Under the pieces are notes generated by a model. The model worked only from the letters and a program-made list of their open reading frames with translations. It did no database searches and was not told the origin of the DNA. A program made the position numbers and the translations under genes. DNA of 64,000 bases from Nitzschia sp. pyKryTriq1 (taxonomy: Eukaryota; Bacillariophyta; Bacillariophyceae; Bacillariales; Bacillariaceae), in assembly GCA_956465555.1 (NCBI GenBank), contig OY101115.1, positions 496,001 through 560,000 on the forward strand, written 5' to 3'. Position 1 is the first letter of the stretch. Each line of letters begins with the position of its first letter. Positions 50,101 through 58,934 of this stretch are shown in pieces.

Positions 50101-52098
50101 TTGATCCGATCGGAAAAGGAGTTTGAGAAATATCTCACACCAGCGCTGCACAAATGGTTCGAGACTTTTGCTGATCTTGCCGAGCGCGGACACTACCAGC
50201 CACCAAGCGATACTCCGTTGTTCGCCATCACAGACTATGATGTCGATGGACTGCCCGTTTATGCTTCTCTTTCAGGGACATGCAGAAATGAGGCGGTACA
50301 TCAAAAGTATTACGACTTGATCGGATCGTACGCCGTGGGGGTAATGACTGCCCATTACCTGTCGGTGATACGCTCGTTCCGATGGAATATCGCCACAGGT
50401 ATAAAACGATGCGGTGAGCCAGACTTTGGAATGGACCACCTGTACATCATTGATGAGATCCAATTTTTTACGTTAAAAATTTTCACCAAGCACATATGGC
50501 CCGGTCATTTGAATATGCTGGACTTTGCAGCTGTGGATTTCATCTCTGTTGGTGTCGGTCCTCTGAATTTCTGCGATGCACACGTCAAAATGGGGAAGCC
50601 GCGCGCATCGTTGTCGAGCGATTATAAGTTCATGGCAGAGATGGAGGGCGTCGAGCTTCCGCCTTTGCCGATCAAAGGGCATGACGAGTCCAAGCTTTTC
50701 AACAGACTTATGAAGGAGCGTACTCAGAAAGGAAAGGGTACCAGCAGTGACGACCTCTGGGACTGGATGGCCCGTGAATTCTTGCGTCTGGCCGATGGAA
50801 AAACTATCTTTCCGAAATTGCCACAGCTCTTGAAATCTCACTACACAACATGGAAGTATTCCAGATTGCTACAAGCATTCAAAGAGCGAGTAAAGGAGCC
50901 CGTGAAAATTCTAAAAAGGAAATTCCATGCACAGAGAGTCGACCCTCCAATGATCGAGACGCTGCAGCCGTATTCCACGCCAGCCTCACGGATTATGAAG
51001 ACAGAGCTTCCAGAAAAGGCTAACTTTGTACCACCTGTCGCCTGTCCGGGTCAGAAAAAGTTTGTTGGGTCTCAAAGACCAAGTGGTGCACAATCAGCGG
51101 AACAAGACATTTCAAGACGGCCAAGCCTTCTTGACCAAAAGATACTCAGGAAGTACGCCGCAGTTTGCGCCAATTTCCCAAGATGTCAGCTCCAAGCGGG
51201 AGTGTGTGGTGGGTACACCAGAGAGAAATGCTGTCTCTTTGAGGACTCTTGGATTCAGGAGAGTACAAGTAGTAGTGCTGCCAAGAAAGAGCGTGAGGCT
51301 CAAATTAGAAAGGAACGATGCTTCTTGGCGAAGTACTCCAAGAGAAGGAGACTTGGCCATGAGGAAGCTGCGACAGTAGAGATTAGCGACCGGATGGCCA
51401 TAAATGGGCCATATCGGGTCAGCATTGGCATGCTTGTCGTATCCAGCCATGATGCTGCCCCGCTTCTCCGAACAGGGGCACTGATCAACGATAATATCGT
51501 TTCTGCATATTCAAACCTTCTTTGCCATTTGGCCCAAAAGACAGGGATCAAGCTTAGGGTCGTACCCCCTAATTTTCTGCCATTCCTAGAAGCCAATGGC
51601 TGGGAAGGCGTTTACAACTACATGAACCTAACTCGCTCAGGTGCACCCAGCTGGGATAGTGCTGATCTTGTATTCATCCCATGCTTCTTTGGAAACAATC
51701 AGAGCGGGCACTGGACTGCCTTCGTTCTTTGGAAGCACAACGGCACTATCACACCCTTGTACATGGACAGCTTAAAAAGCTATCGGAGGGAAACTGTGGT
51801 CGATCAGCGTTTCCGAAAAATGCCAATGTTCCCAGAACAACCAGTGTGCATGATGTCAACTCCTCAACAATGCTCCTCCTCCAACGACTGCGCAGTTTTT
51901 ACGCTGCTCTTTTTTGCAGGCTTCTTACAAGCATATTCCTCCAAGAACGAGCAGCAGCAAACGGCACCTATTGCAATTGAAATAACGACTACCGCTGAGA
52001 CTTTTGGCATGGAGGGTAGACGCCATATACTGGAGGCGATAAAAGGTCATTATATTGACCTCGTACGTGCCACTCAATATCTGAAAATAAAAATGTAA
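47167..52098 (+). CDS. Transposase with embedded 3'-5' exonuclease and Ulp1-type protease, copy 2
   Basis: 1,643 aa, identical in translation to the gene at 40858-45789, with the same catalytic residues: DDE candidates 415, 488 and 1042; exonuclease 555, 557, 610, 687 and 691; protease 1515, 1534, 1567/1568 and 1575. The leader from the element end to the ATG (about 220 bp) is also the same, so both copies should be expressed equally if the promoter is internal. No intron is suggested. Its perfect integrity argues for recent activity. Confidence 0.85.
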   Translation: MVKSKSGRPKGKKNQAGHKAGGARRGLAYEEQKRRNHEATMRVFDERIQRNTERRAADPKPTDWIPHPMSEESLKASHELLELSLSHASMPASRNFADIIDPDSMPAHESDDADIDYDTDDEEDESPTVTRFRQGYMPPKNSILGIYLESVRKKLVAKLYSASVRTIPSPSNPLHSPLKTPSPNEFYTDIVCHIHDPIRQSCDVERYFCPSCGEKCKLGQWRYRPAFNWGQIDWIFYRRVECTATKACTGGKQLRKTWSTIDPRFLATLPTIPGRHFEWIFPASGPGVHVSMQRALSILTGDGNLLYSKFASMVNQMIRQQYYLDYLAYMAKLEGWLANWPTLEDYKGTPPLQAIGYDGRPMKPFSAFGQVGEYNAFPMTPRLAEAIFKIDMKARHGYMQASFQMRHDDTLMADDTHKNPKKIFVNTSGRSRVQPFSTLQTTLSRKGFVVLARYKHSKSHLEVDAILQGMKKVRENAGAPTLAYVHVDNIPDALPYERTWPEKLVNEIDLFSPDSDLPLLEKVDHLFFKTWESVDEYLLSVQEEIASSGTVVGLDTEFSNGTDLTMIAISFSGLPTLVIHTKSMTKMPEQLQGILENTRFQFVARNIGTDCSMIEKEYGIVVPRRRELRDLVLEDRPEYGQRAFGGTGIENLVKVYLGIRLPVTKEVGQRFDYGIPADQIPRDLIYYVACDAHFHRDIASRAIESIRARLDSNSLPAPVTALKEGSDVFLLRYGKRSAKGRVEFVASNGSQQKWGKETVGKGKALVRITHVIVPGYKPPIMFRHSSDDHLSWAKDETLGTLWDRLGGNLVVAVKTGNVELLEAPDSKATIPAPTQTATTSRKAPPASVTKKSHDSEISKGGNSDKSADSEGDGDKGDDDDRKVVPRYSRNLRDIFHQFHCIPLPRKTLIVVTIYSLVVAATYVRNQDDLKAVMEVLESKGVSDLEEHEYWNKDYWRSRVRSVPPDAATHSRNIREIHQLIRSEKEFEKYLTPALHKWFETFADLAERGHYQPPSDTPLFAITDYDVDGLPVYASLSGTCRNEAVHQKYYDLIGSYAVGVMTAHYLSVIRSFRWNIATGIKRCGEPDFGMDHLYIIDEIQFFTLKIFTKHIWPGHLNMLDFAAVDFISVGVGPLNFCDAHVKMGKPRASLSSDYKFMAEMEGVELPPLPIKGHDESKLFNRLMKERTQKGKGTSSDDLWDWMAREFLRLADGKTIFPKLPQLLKSHYTTWKYSRLLQAFKERVKEPVKILKRKFHAQRVDPPMIETLQPYSTPASRIMKTELPEKANFVPPVACPGQKKFVGSQRPSGAQSAEQDISRRPSLLDQKILRKYAAVCANFPRCQLQAGVCGGYTREKCCLFEDSWIQESTSSSAAKKEREAQIRKERCFLAKYSKRRRLGHEEAATVEISDRMAINGPYRVSIGMLVVSSHDAAPLLRTGALINDNIVSAYSNLLCHLAQKTGIKLRVVPPNFLPFLEANGWEGVYNYMNLTRSGAPSWDSADLVFIPCFFGNNQSGHWTAFVLWKHNGTITPLYMDSLKSYRRETVVDQRFRKMPMFPEQPVCMMSTPQQCSSSNDCAVFTLLFFAGFLQAYSSKNEQQQTAPIAIEITTTAETFGMEGRRHILEAIKGHYIDLVRATQYLKIKM

Positions 52099-52302
52099 TC
52101 AATGGTATCTCAATGGAATCTCACCATAGGAAACAGTCAATTGAAAACATGAAACATTTAAATTGTAACGCATGTCAATAAGAAATAAAAATAGATTAAT
52201 TTAATATAAAATCGCCTCGATTAATGTAAGGAAATATATTATTTAACAATCCTTCATTGATCAAACTATGTAAAAACACCCGTATTAATATTGCAATTCA
52301 AG

Positions 52303-52334
52303 AATGCTCGCATAAAAAATGTGTACGAACAACT
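52303..52334. repeat. 32-bp direct repeat, left of satellite (copy 2)
   Basis: Counterpart of 45994-46025, offset 6,309 bp, with its partner at 52896-52927 on the other side of the array. Confidence 0.7.
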
Positions 52335-52382
52335 AAAAATGTAGACGTGTTGTTTTTGTTGTGTTGTTGTCGTTACCACATG

Positions 52383-52871
52383 AATGTACAACAATGTCTA
52401 TTACTAGCGCTATCGCGTGAATGAATGTACAACAATGTCTATTACTAGCGCTATCGCGTGAATGAATGTACAACAATGTCTATTACTAGCGCTATCGCGT
52501 GCTCGAATGTACAACAATGTCTATTACTAGCGCTATCGCGTGAATGAATGTACAACAATGTCTATTACTAGCGCTATCGCGTGCTCGAATGTACAACAAT
52601 GTCTATTACTAGCGCTATCGCGCGAACGAATGTACAACAATGTCTATTACTAGCGCTATCGCGTGAATGAATGTACAACAATGTCTATTACTAGCGCTAT
52701 CGCGTGCTCGAATGTACAACAATGTCTGTTACTAGCGCTATCGCGCGAACGAATGTACAACAATGTCTATTACTAGCGCTATCGCGTGGATAAAAATAAA
52801 ATAATGTCTGTTACTAGCGCTATCGCGTGAATGAATGTACAACAATGTCTATTACTAGTGCTATCGCGTGG
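52383..52871. repeat. 41-bp satellite array (copy 2)
   Basis: Same number, order and variants of 41-bp units as in copy 1. Tandem arrays usually change unit number quickly, so this identity points to a very recent duplication. Confidence 0.85.
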
Positions 52872-52895
52872 TTTTCGCGTGCTCGAATGTACAAT

Positions 52896-52927
52896 AATGC
52901 TCGCATAAAAAATGTGTACGAACAACT
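52896..52927. repeat. 32-bp direct repeat, right of satellite (copy 2)
   Basis: Counterpart of 46587-46618, offset 6,309 bp. Confidence 0.7.
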
Positions 52928-53246
52928 GGAAGATGCGCGCGTGAATTCCGAAAATTTTCGGGGTGGAGGTTGCTGCCCCTAGAGTAGACCCCCGCTTTCC
53001 TGTGGAATCCGCCCCCAAACGGGGCCCAAGTCGAGTCAAGTCAGTCAAGGGACTCCGAGACCGACTCCAACGCATTCTCCGGGTTCCAACGTATTTTCTG
53101 CGCGATGGAGTTTTTGATTTCAAAATCAACTTTCGGTCGGACTAATCGGTGAGAATGACTCCGACAGCTTCTCCGACAGCGGCTAGTAAATTTCACCTTT
53201 TCCCCTCTTTTCAAAAAGTCCAGGGCACACAGGTCAAATATGTGCC

Positions 53247-53254
53247 TTCTCGTT
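53247..53254. repeat. Target-site duplication, right copy
   Basis: TTCTCGTT directly after copy 2, matching 40627-40634. The flanking host sequence continues AGCTGCCTCTGCC. Confidence 0.7.
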
Positions 53255-53986
53255 AGCTGCCTCTGCCGCCCTCTTGGTCGAAGTTTGGTTTTGCTTTCGG
53301 TTCATCATCGATGAGAAAACGTCCCTCCGATAGTTTACCAGGGAGGCCCATTGAAATACGGATTCCGTCTCAAATGCTTCATCGATTCAATCACTATTGT
53401 TTCCAAAACATTGATGGAATCTTGGACTGAAAGTAGTGAGTCCATAGAGTCGAATAATTTGCCATGGGCATACGTCGCTTTCCCGCGTAGGTCATCGGCC
53501 ACCACGCACGCTAGATCATTCAGCGAATCACAGCTTCGCTCGATGCTTTCGCGCCAATATTTTTTGTCACTCATCATTTCGGGCCTAATTCAGTGCCTTG
53601 CAGTTTATTCACATTCATGCGTAGTTGCTTCTACCGGTACTGTACCAGGTGGTACTTGTACCTTGCTTGTACCGAACAGTCTACGAATTGAGAATACTAC
53701 TAATATCCACTTCCACTTTGTTGTGCGCAGTAGTAGTAGTTAGTTTACTGAAGAGTTTGCCTAAAATATCGTTAGAGTACAGTATTGGCCTAGTGCATTA
53801 TGATCTGTTTCAAAGAGACTATCATGCATTTCTACTACGTCCTCTCTAGATTGGCTTTTAACCCAAATTGTTGCAACAATTCAAACTATCGATAGTACAG
53901 CATCAAAGAGGTGCCTCCTACACTTAACGATAATGTGTCACTCATGTAAGCACGATCACAATCGAATCGAAGAATCATGATCAGTC
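53255..53986. other. Intergenic, host side of the insertion
   Basis: Before the insertion this DNA lay directly upstream of the elongase gene, so it should contain the original elongase promoter. A minus-strand 80-codon frame (53335-53577; DSLNDLACVVADDLRGKATY) ends in CCTGGTAAAC, which could be a splice donor. It looks weakly protein-like and might be an exon of an unrecognised gene. GTAC-rich repeats lie at 53630-53675. Confidence 0.4.
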
Positions 53987-54892
53987 TCATCGTCTCTGCT
54001 GCAGAGCTCCATAGATATGCTTTGAAAAACTGGAACCATCTCCTTGAGTGGCTCGATGATTGATACGCTGATGGTCATCTCTTGATACCATTCGCTCGAT
54101 AATTTCTCCACTTCCACGAACGAGTCGCCAGCGCCCGCTCTCTTCATCATATACTTCTCGGACAACACTTTGTTCCTTCTCGTACTGTTCTCGGGACATC
54201 GGAGCCATCATCGTCGCCATGGCACGCCGCTTTTTCTCAGGCGGTTCTTCTGGATCCGCTACTGTACTATGTGCTGCTGGAGCTTGGATTGACGCCTCGT
54301 CTTCTGTTGTTTTTGCTTTCTGAAATACCTCAGTATTAATGAGTGTCTTCACGGTAGGGAGTTTTTCGGGCTGTTCTACAGGATCATCATGGTCGCTTCG
54401 GTCTTTTCTCTTTCGGCTCTTATTGCTCTTGGATTTCTTCCTATCATTCTTCATATTCTTAGAACTTTTATTTTTCCTCTTTTTGGATTTACTGCGATGA
54501 TGATGTTTCTTCTTTTTTCGTTGGCGCTTTTCGGAACGATTTGACGGATGGCCTTTTTTGTCATCGTCCGATGATGATGATTCTTCCGAAGACGACGAAG
54601 ACGACGACGACGACGATGACTCATCCGTGTCGTCCTCGTCATGACTGCGGCTTTTATGATGACGACGACGATGATGAGAGGAGGAGGAAGACCTTTTCCG
54701 TCGCTTGTATTTTTTCAAAGAAGAAGAAGAAGAATTTGTCCTCTTCTTTTTCTTCTTTATTTTTCTGCCACTGGAAGAACGACGGCGCCCGCGCCCGTGG
54801 GAGGACGAAGACGACGACGACGACGACGACGACGATGAAGATTCTGCTCCCACCGAGGACGCATCGTCATCGTTGTCGTGATCTGACGCCAT
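53987..54892 (-). CDS. ARL6IP4: ARL6IP4/SRp25-like nuclear splicing-associated protein
   Basis: 301 aa from the ATG at 54892. Residues 1-165 are Ser runs alternating with Lys/Arg/His blocks (RRRSSSGRKIKKKKKR, KKYKRRKRSSSSSHHRRR), an RS-like, nuclear-type composition. The C-terminal ~80 residues carry the family core: EKKRRAMATMMAPMSREQYE, then VREVYDEESGRWRLVRGSGE and ATQGDGSSF. This matches the ARL6IP4 (SRp25/SRrp37) C-terminal pattern of a PMT/SKEEWE segment, a DPETGRTRLIKGDGE-type strand pair and a TRGDGLxF end. The mammalian protein sits in nuclear speckles and affects splice-site choice. The GAC-repeat DNA at 54799-54834 encodes the first Ser run. Confidence 0.8.
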   Translation of the reverse strand: MASDHDNDDDASSVGAESSSSSSSSSSSSSSHGRGRRRSSSGRKIKKKKKRTNSSSSSLKKYKRRKRSSSSSHHRRRHHKSRSHDEDDTDESSSSSSSSSSSEESSSSDDDKKGHPSNRSEKRQRKKKKHHHRSKSKKRKNKSSKNMKNDRKKSKSNKSRKRKDRSDHDDPVEQPEKLPTVKTLINTEVFQKAKTTEDEASIQAPAAHSTVADPEEPPEKKRRAMATMMAPMSREQYEKEQSVVREVYDEESGRWRLVRGSGEIIERMVSRDDHQRINHRATQGDGSSFSKHIYGALQQRR

Positions 54893-55280
54893 GGAATGAG
54901 GCTCACGATAAGGGATCTATCTGAGTCCTTGCCGCTTTCCACTATGCTCTAAAAGTGTGATGCTTTTTTCTCTCTCGGCCGTTTCGGTTTGCGGCGGTTT
55001 TGGCGGTTTTGGCGGCAGTCCAAACTCCAAACTCGGCGACTCCTTGCACTCTGACTGGTCGAACGTTTCAGTCGTTGGAGTCAGTCAACTTCTTGGCAGC
55101 GACAGGTTCGAAGTTGGCAACACGTTTTCTTGTCAATTGTCAACGATCGACGATGATATGACCGCGGAGTGTCACCCGTGAAGCCGTGAAGGTCTGAACG
55201 CCATACAATACCGGTAGTAATACTTGTACCTGGTACAGTACTACACACCAACAGACCCGAAAACATGCAATAATAACAAT
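54893..55280. promoter_or_regulatory. Divergent promoter region
   Basis: 388 bp between the divergent starts of the ARL6IP4-like and FSH-like genes, so it must hold both promoters. It includes GGCGGTTTT repeats near 54990 and an ACCGGTAG/GTACCTGGTAC cluster just before the FSH start. Confidence 0.4.
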
Positions 55281-56756
55281 ATGACGGATACATCATCATC
55301 ATCATCATCATCTACTACTGCTACCAACGACGCCGGCGGCGGCCCTGACAGGAATTACAACAACAATCACAACAGCAACAGCAATTTCACGAGTCATTCT
55401 CGATCCGATGGGGGGATGCTAGCACCTTCTCTGCGGATACTTTGTTTGCACGATGGCCACTCCAATGCTGGCGAACTTAGCGACCAACTCGAAGTGTTGG
55501 GCGAGCGACTGTACGAGAAGCACATGATCGATTTGGTATACGTCAACGCTCCTCTTTTGGCCAACAACATGAATACAAATAATAATTCCTCGGAAGAAGA
55601 AGAAGAAGGTGATAATGATGATTGTGATGGTGACAATATCGCGTATCGCGTGAATAACCCACTCAACAAAAACAGCAACCCCCAACGACTTTGGTATGAA
55701 CATGTGGAGGTCGACGCAACAACATCACTGAAAGAAGAAGAAGAAGAAGAACCAGCTTCGTCAGCAGAGACAGCAACGACAACAACGACATTGCCACCAC
55801 AATCATCATCCCGTGATAATAAATCATCGCCTCCAAAAACAACAACAACAACAACAACAACCAAAAATATGAAATTTGTTGGTTTGGATGCCAGTATTTT
55901 GCTCTTGCGTCAAATTTGGAATTCCATGCCCTTTTGGGGTGTGTTGGCGGTGGGCCAAGGTGCGGCGGCCGCATCGTTCCTACCACTGTTACCATTATCG
56001 ACGTCACCACAATTCATGATTTTCGTACGGGGAGAAAGTCTCTTGGAAGAAACGGAACTGTTGGTGGATGATGCTCTGTCCCATTCTTGTCTACATCTCA
56101 TGGCGGCGACTCCTAGCGAATCGTCGGAACGATTGCTGCGACAATTCGGAGGCCGAGTATTCACCGGAGTCACCAAAACGTTTACTAGCAAGACCCTGAA
56201 TGTGATTGGAAAGGTACGTGGCGTTGGTTGGGGTTTGATTGAAAGGGGTGGCAAATAGAATACTACCCACCTGTTTGGACAGCTGGTCGATGTATTATGA
56301 TTGTGTATGTGTGTCAGCTCATCATCATGTCGTCGCTCCTTCGATCCCCGTTAGTTCCTTGTGGATCAAAAGAAATCCCTTCGAACGTCCAATCTGGAAG
56401 CTGGCAACATACTGGTCTTGCAGAATCATTTATACCTCGCCGAACAAGAAGCAGCCAATGCGGTTGCACAACGAATAGCTATGGATCCACCCAAGGCACT
56501 CATGGCTGTCATTTCACCACAGAATGTTGGAGGGTGGAGTGGAGGTAAGCGGCGAGCGCCGAATGAAGAAGGGGGTGGGGCACCGTGTCCATCTGATTTC
56601 TTGTTACGGAGAGAAAAGCGAACGACTGATCCGCAGGGACCCACTCGAGAGCACCCTAACAACGCTACTAATACTACAGAAGAGGAAGTCGGTGCTTCTG
56701 ACGGGACCAACGACACAGATCAAGACCAGAAGACAGAGGAACTGAAAGGACAGTAG
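55281..56756 (+). CDS. FSH1-family serine hydrolase homologue lacking its catalytic residues
   Basis: Exons 55281-56213 and 56355-56756, intron GTACGT...GTTAG, phase 0; 444 aa from the ATG at 55281. It resembles FSH1/OVCA2-type small serine hydrolases: LRILCLHDGHSNAGELSDQL at the start of the fold, a central WGVLAVGQGAAAASFLPLL, and SCLHLMAATPSESSERLLRQF at the end. In the family these read LCLHG, GFSQGAA and G-x-x-D. Here the nucleophile serine is glycine, LHG is LHD, the aspartate position is not acidic, and GGH is GVT. The protein is therefore probably a pseudoenzyme. Long Asn/Ser/Glu/Thr-rich insertions interrupt the fold, and exon 2 has a low-complexity tail. A binding or regulatory role is inference. 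Confidence 0.72.
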
Positions 56757-56809
56757 CATAGCTAGAGTCTACTACTAAAGGATGACGATGTCTCTTTGAA
56801 AGATCGGTT

Positions 56810-57259
56810 CTACTTGGAGTTACATCTTAGCAAGAATGTTTTCTGGAACACAATGTTGTACTTTCGGCACTTGTTCGTCAGGCTTTCTTCGTGATCTCCT
56901 ACTAGGGTGCTTTCATCATGGTGATGAACCCTTTCCCAGGATCTTTGCCTGTGACCACTACCCGTGGAATCATCATGATAGTGTGATCTACGACTGTGTG
57001 AAGTGTTGATCTCTTTGTCGGGCAAATCATCACCAGCGCATGAGCCAAGAACCCAAAGTCTGTTCTGAGAGGATTGGGAAGTTCGATAATGGTGATTGCT
57101 GATGTACAAAGATGTACGCTGACGCCGTTTCGAGCCAGTATCTGGAAGGGCGGCCTTGGGTACCTCGAATCTTTGCGCGTTCATGGCAAGGAAAGTGAAG
57201 GAAGAATCCAAACTCCCGTCGTCGACCGATCTGCGTGTTCTGGTGCTTCTTCTCGTCAT
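56810..57259 (-). CDS. Small basic hypothetical protein
   Basis: 149 aa from the ATG at 57259. Rich in Arg, Ser and His (RRSTRTRRS; HSRRSHYHDDS), with no signal peptide, membrane span or family motif. It lies between the FSH-like and DUF6824 genes. The composition could be chance, but the frame has a normal ATG, so I list it as a weak candidate. Confidence 0.33.
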   Translation of the reverse strand: MTRRSTRTRRSVDDGSLDSSFTFLAMNAQRFEVPKAALPDTGSKRRQRTSLYISNHHYRTSQSSQNRLWVLGSCAGDDLPDKEINTSHSRRSHYHDDSTGSGHRQRSWERVHHHDESTLVGDHEESLTNKCRKYNIVFQKTFLLRCNSK

Positions 57260-57844
57260 AGTGATATCACTTTGTAGATAATTTGAGATTGCTTTTGACT
57301 AGTCGCTGTTGAAATATTATGAGCACCATGTTGGACTGCTGTAGGGATCCAAACAAGACCATCACAGACAGTCTTGGTGTAAAATGATTGTTGTTGTTGT
57401 TTTGTTTGTTTGTGAAGAATAGTTTTGCGTTTTGCTGTGCAGGAAAAGTTGATCTTGATCTTGGGGGCGGCCATGGCACATACCGGTAGCTCATCATCGA
57501 AAAAAATCGTGGCGCCATATGTAAGCGCTGGTAACACCAAGGCCACACCTTGGCCACACAGCCAAAATCAGACCTCGTATCTATGCTATGCTTTATAATA
57601 ACAATGATACATAGGTATAGAAATACATATATATTGGAACCAATTTTGCATCCAAAAAACGACCTCTCGACGTACTCTACACATAAGCCCTTTTGAGGGG
57701 TTGGTCTTGGTTCGACGTCGGGTCTGAAACAACCGGAAACGGCGCTCACAAAATGTAACCTCCGCCCTCATAAAACCAACTCTCCTTTCTGGACCCAGCA
57801 ATAAACAAGTCACCATTAACCCTTCCAACCCGGCATCGACTGAC
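57260..57844. other. Intergenic, promoter of DUF6824 gene
   Basis: About 585 bp, containing TTGTTG repeats near 57390. A 160-codon minus-strand frame here is of low quality and not called. The right part, close to the DUF6824 ATG, is the likely promoter and 5' UTR. Confidence 0.4.
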
Positions 57845-58480
57845 ATGCCCCCTAGTGACAGTATGATGGAAGTTATGAGTTTTCCGCAACCATCATTCGG
57901 ATTCAGACTGAATGACCAAACAATGAGCTATGGCATGAGTGCTCATCAACAACCGGCCCGCCGATCACTACAGGAGACGGTCAAGGAAACTACTCGCACG
58001 TGTAGCACGGAGGTAATGGAAACCGACGTTTTATGTGGGAGAGACAAGACTTCCCATGCACACATTGGAAACAAGCGCTTTCGGCACATTGTGATGCTGC
58101 ATCGTGAAGAATACCAATCAGCCCCTTCGCGTGAACTCAAAACAAACATTACATGTAAAATCGTCTCTATGGTCAAAGAGTGTGGCGGTCGCTTCCTCAA
58201 GCAGGATGAAAAGACAGGCGAATGGACGGATGTTGGCGAGCACTACGCCCGAGAGAAAGTGAGCCACGCACTTCGAAGCGCCAAGGACCCCAAACGACCC
58301 AAGACGAAGAAGCGAAGAGAAGTCAAGAAGTATGTCCCGACGCCAGAAGAAGACTCGTTGTTTGAGGCAACACTCGCCGACCAACAACGGATCTTCCAAA
58401 GGCTTGTCGCGCGAGAAGCATCAGGCGATACATCCGAAGTCAATCTTGATGACTTGGACAACCTTCTCTCTGGCATTTAG
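57845..58480 (+). CDS. DUF6824-family protein 1
   Basis: 211 aa, one exon. Residues ~57-145 form the family core: TDVLCGRDKTSHAHIGNKRFR, then VMLHREEYQSAPSRELK, IVSMVKECGGRFLKQD, GEWTDVGEHYAREKVSHALR. I know this domain as DUF6824, expanded in diatoms and of unproven function. The HxGNxRFR and W-x-DVG-x-x-AREKV-x-x-ALR patterns have led to suggestions of nucleic-acid or regulatory roles, which I cannot confirm. A basic KRPKTKKRREVKK stretch follows the core, possibly nuclear or DNA-contacting, and the acidic C-terminus ends in DDLDNLLSGI. It is tail to tail with a second member of the family. Confidence 0.8.
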   Translation: MPPSDSMMEVMSFPQPSFGFRLNDQTMSYGMSAHQQPARRSLQETVKETTRTCSTEVMETDVLCGRDKTSHAHIGNKRFRHIVMLHREEYQSAPSRELKTNITCKIVSMVKECGGRFLKQDEKTGEWTDVGEHYAREKVSHALRSAKDPKRPKTKKRREVKKYVPTPEEDSLFEATLADQQRIFQRLVAREASGDTSEVNLDDLDNLLSGI

Positions 58481-58934
58481 AGGGTTGCTCTAGTAGGGCG
58501 CTGAACTTATTATTGGCACACGCTTACTTCTATAGAGTCCTTTTTCAGTAGCAACGCTTACATAACGCTATAGCGAACTAGCAAGGCTGGGTCCATCCGA
58601 AGACTATTACTATTACGTCATTCTGGGATTCTTCTGGTCTGCCCTATAGCCAGTATTGCAACTCACGGGTGTGCTGGAAACAAAACGAAACAGAACCACC
58701 TCAAGCATACTAGTACGTACGTGTCTCGAGTAGCATGGTACAGTAGCGTACCAGCCTGAATCATGTTTGTACGGGGCTTGCGCCGGATGACCGAAGAGCA
58801 TAGAGCTTGGCTGGACATCACCCGTGCGCCAGGACGCCAACGCGTGTTGTACTATCTAGAAGTATGTAGATAGTGCATTAGCCAACGAAGGATACTACTG
58901 TTGTGGCGCACATCATCCTTCACTCGCCTACTAG
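58481..58934. other. Convergent 3' region
   Basis: About 450 bp between two convergent DUF6824 genes, with no gene or strong repeat seen. CTAGTAGC-type short repeats occur near 58490 and 58710. Confidence 0.45.

Larger units (their letters stand above)
46944..53246 (+). mobile_element. Unclassified DDE DNA transposon, copy 2 (6,303 bp)
   Basis: Same orientation and length as copy 1, offset by exactly 6,309 bp. I found no difference in the gene, tail, satellite or ends when comparing them by eye. Every reading frame above 60 codons on both strands is the same in both. The right end GGCACACAGG...ATGTGCC (53224-53246) is followed by the 8-bp duplication. Such identity means a very young duplication or an assembly duplication. 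The unique 6-nt junction gives a specific sequence to test for. Confidence 0.82.

Noticed and set aside
40635-53246. Polinton, giant-virus or retroelement origin
   Set aside because: A cysteine protease and an integrase-like core are found in Polintons, but here there is no polymerase B, packaging ATPase or capsid, the protease is Ulp1-like in the same chain, and target duplication and end structure differ. No reverse transcriptase is present either.
57267-57749. 160-codon minus-strand ORF in the DUF6824 promoter
   Set aside because: Mixed composition with many Cys and low-complexity Asn, no homology recognised, and it overlaps the likely promoter.
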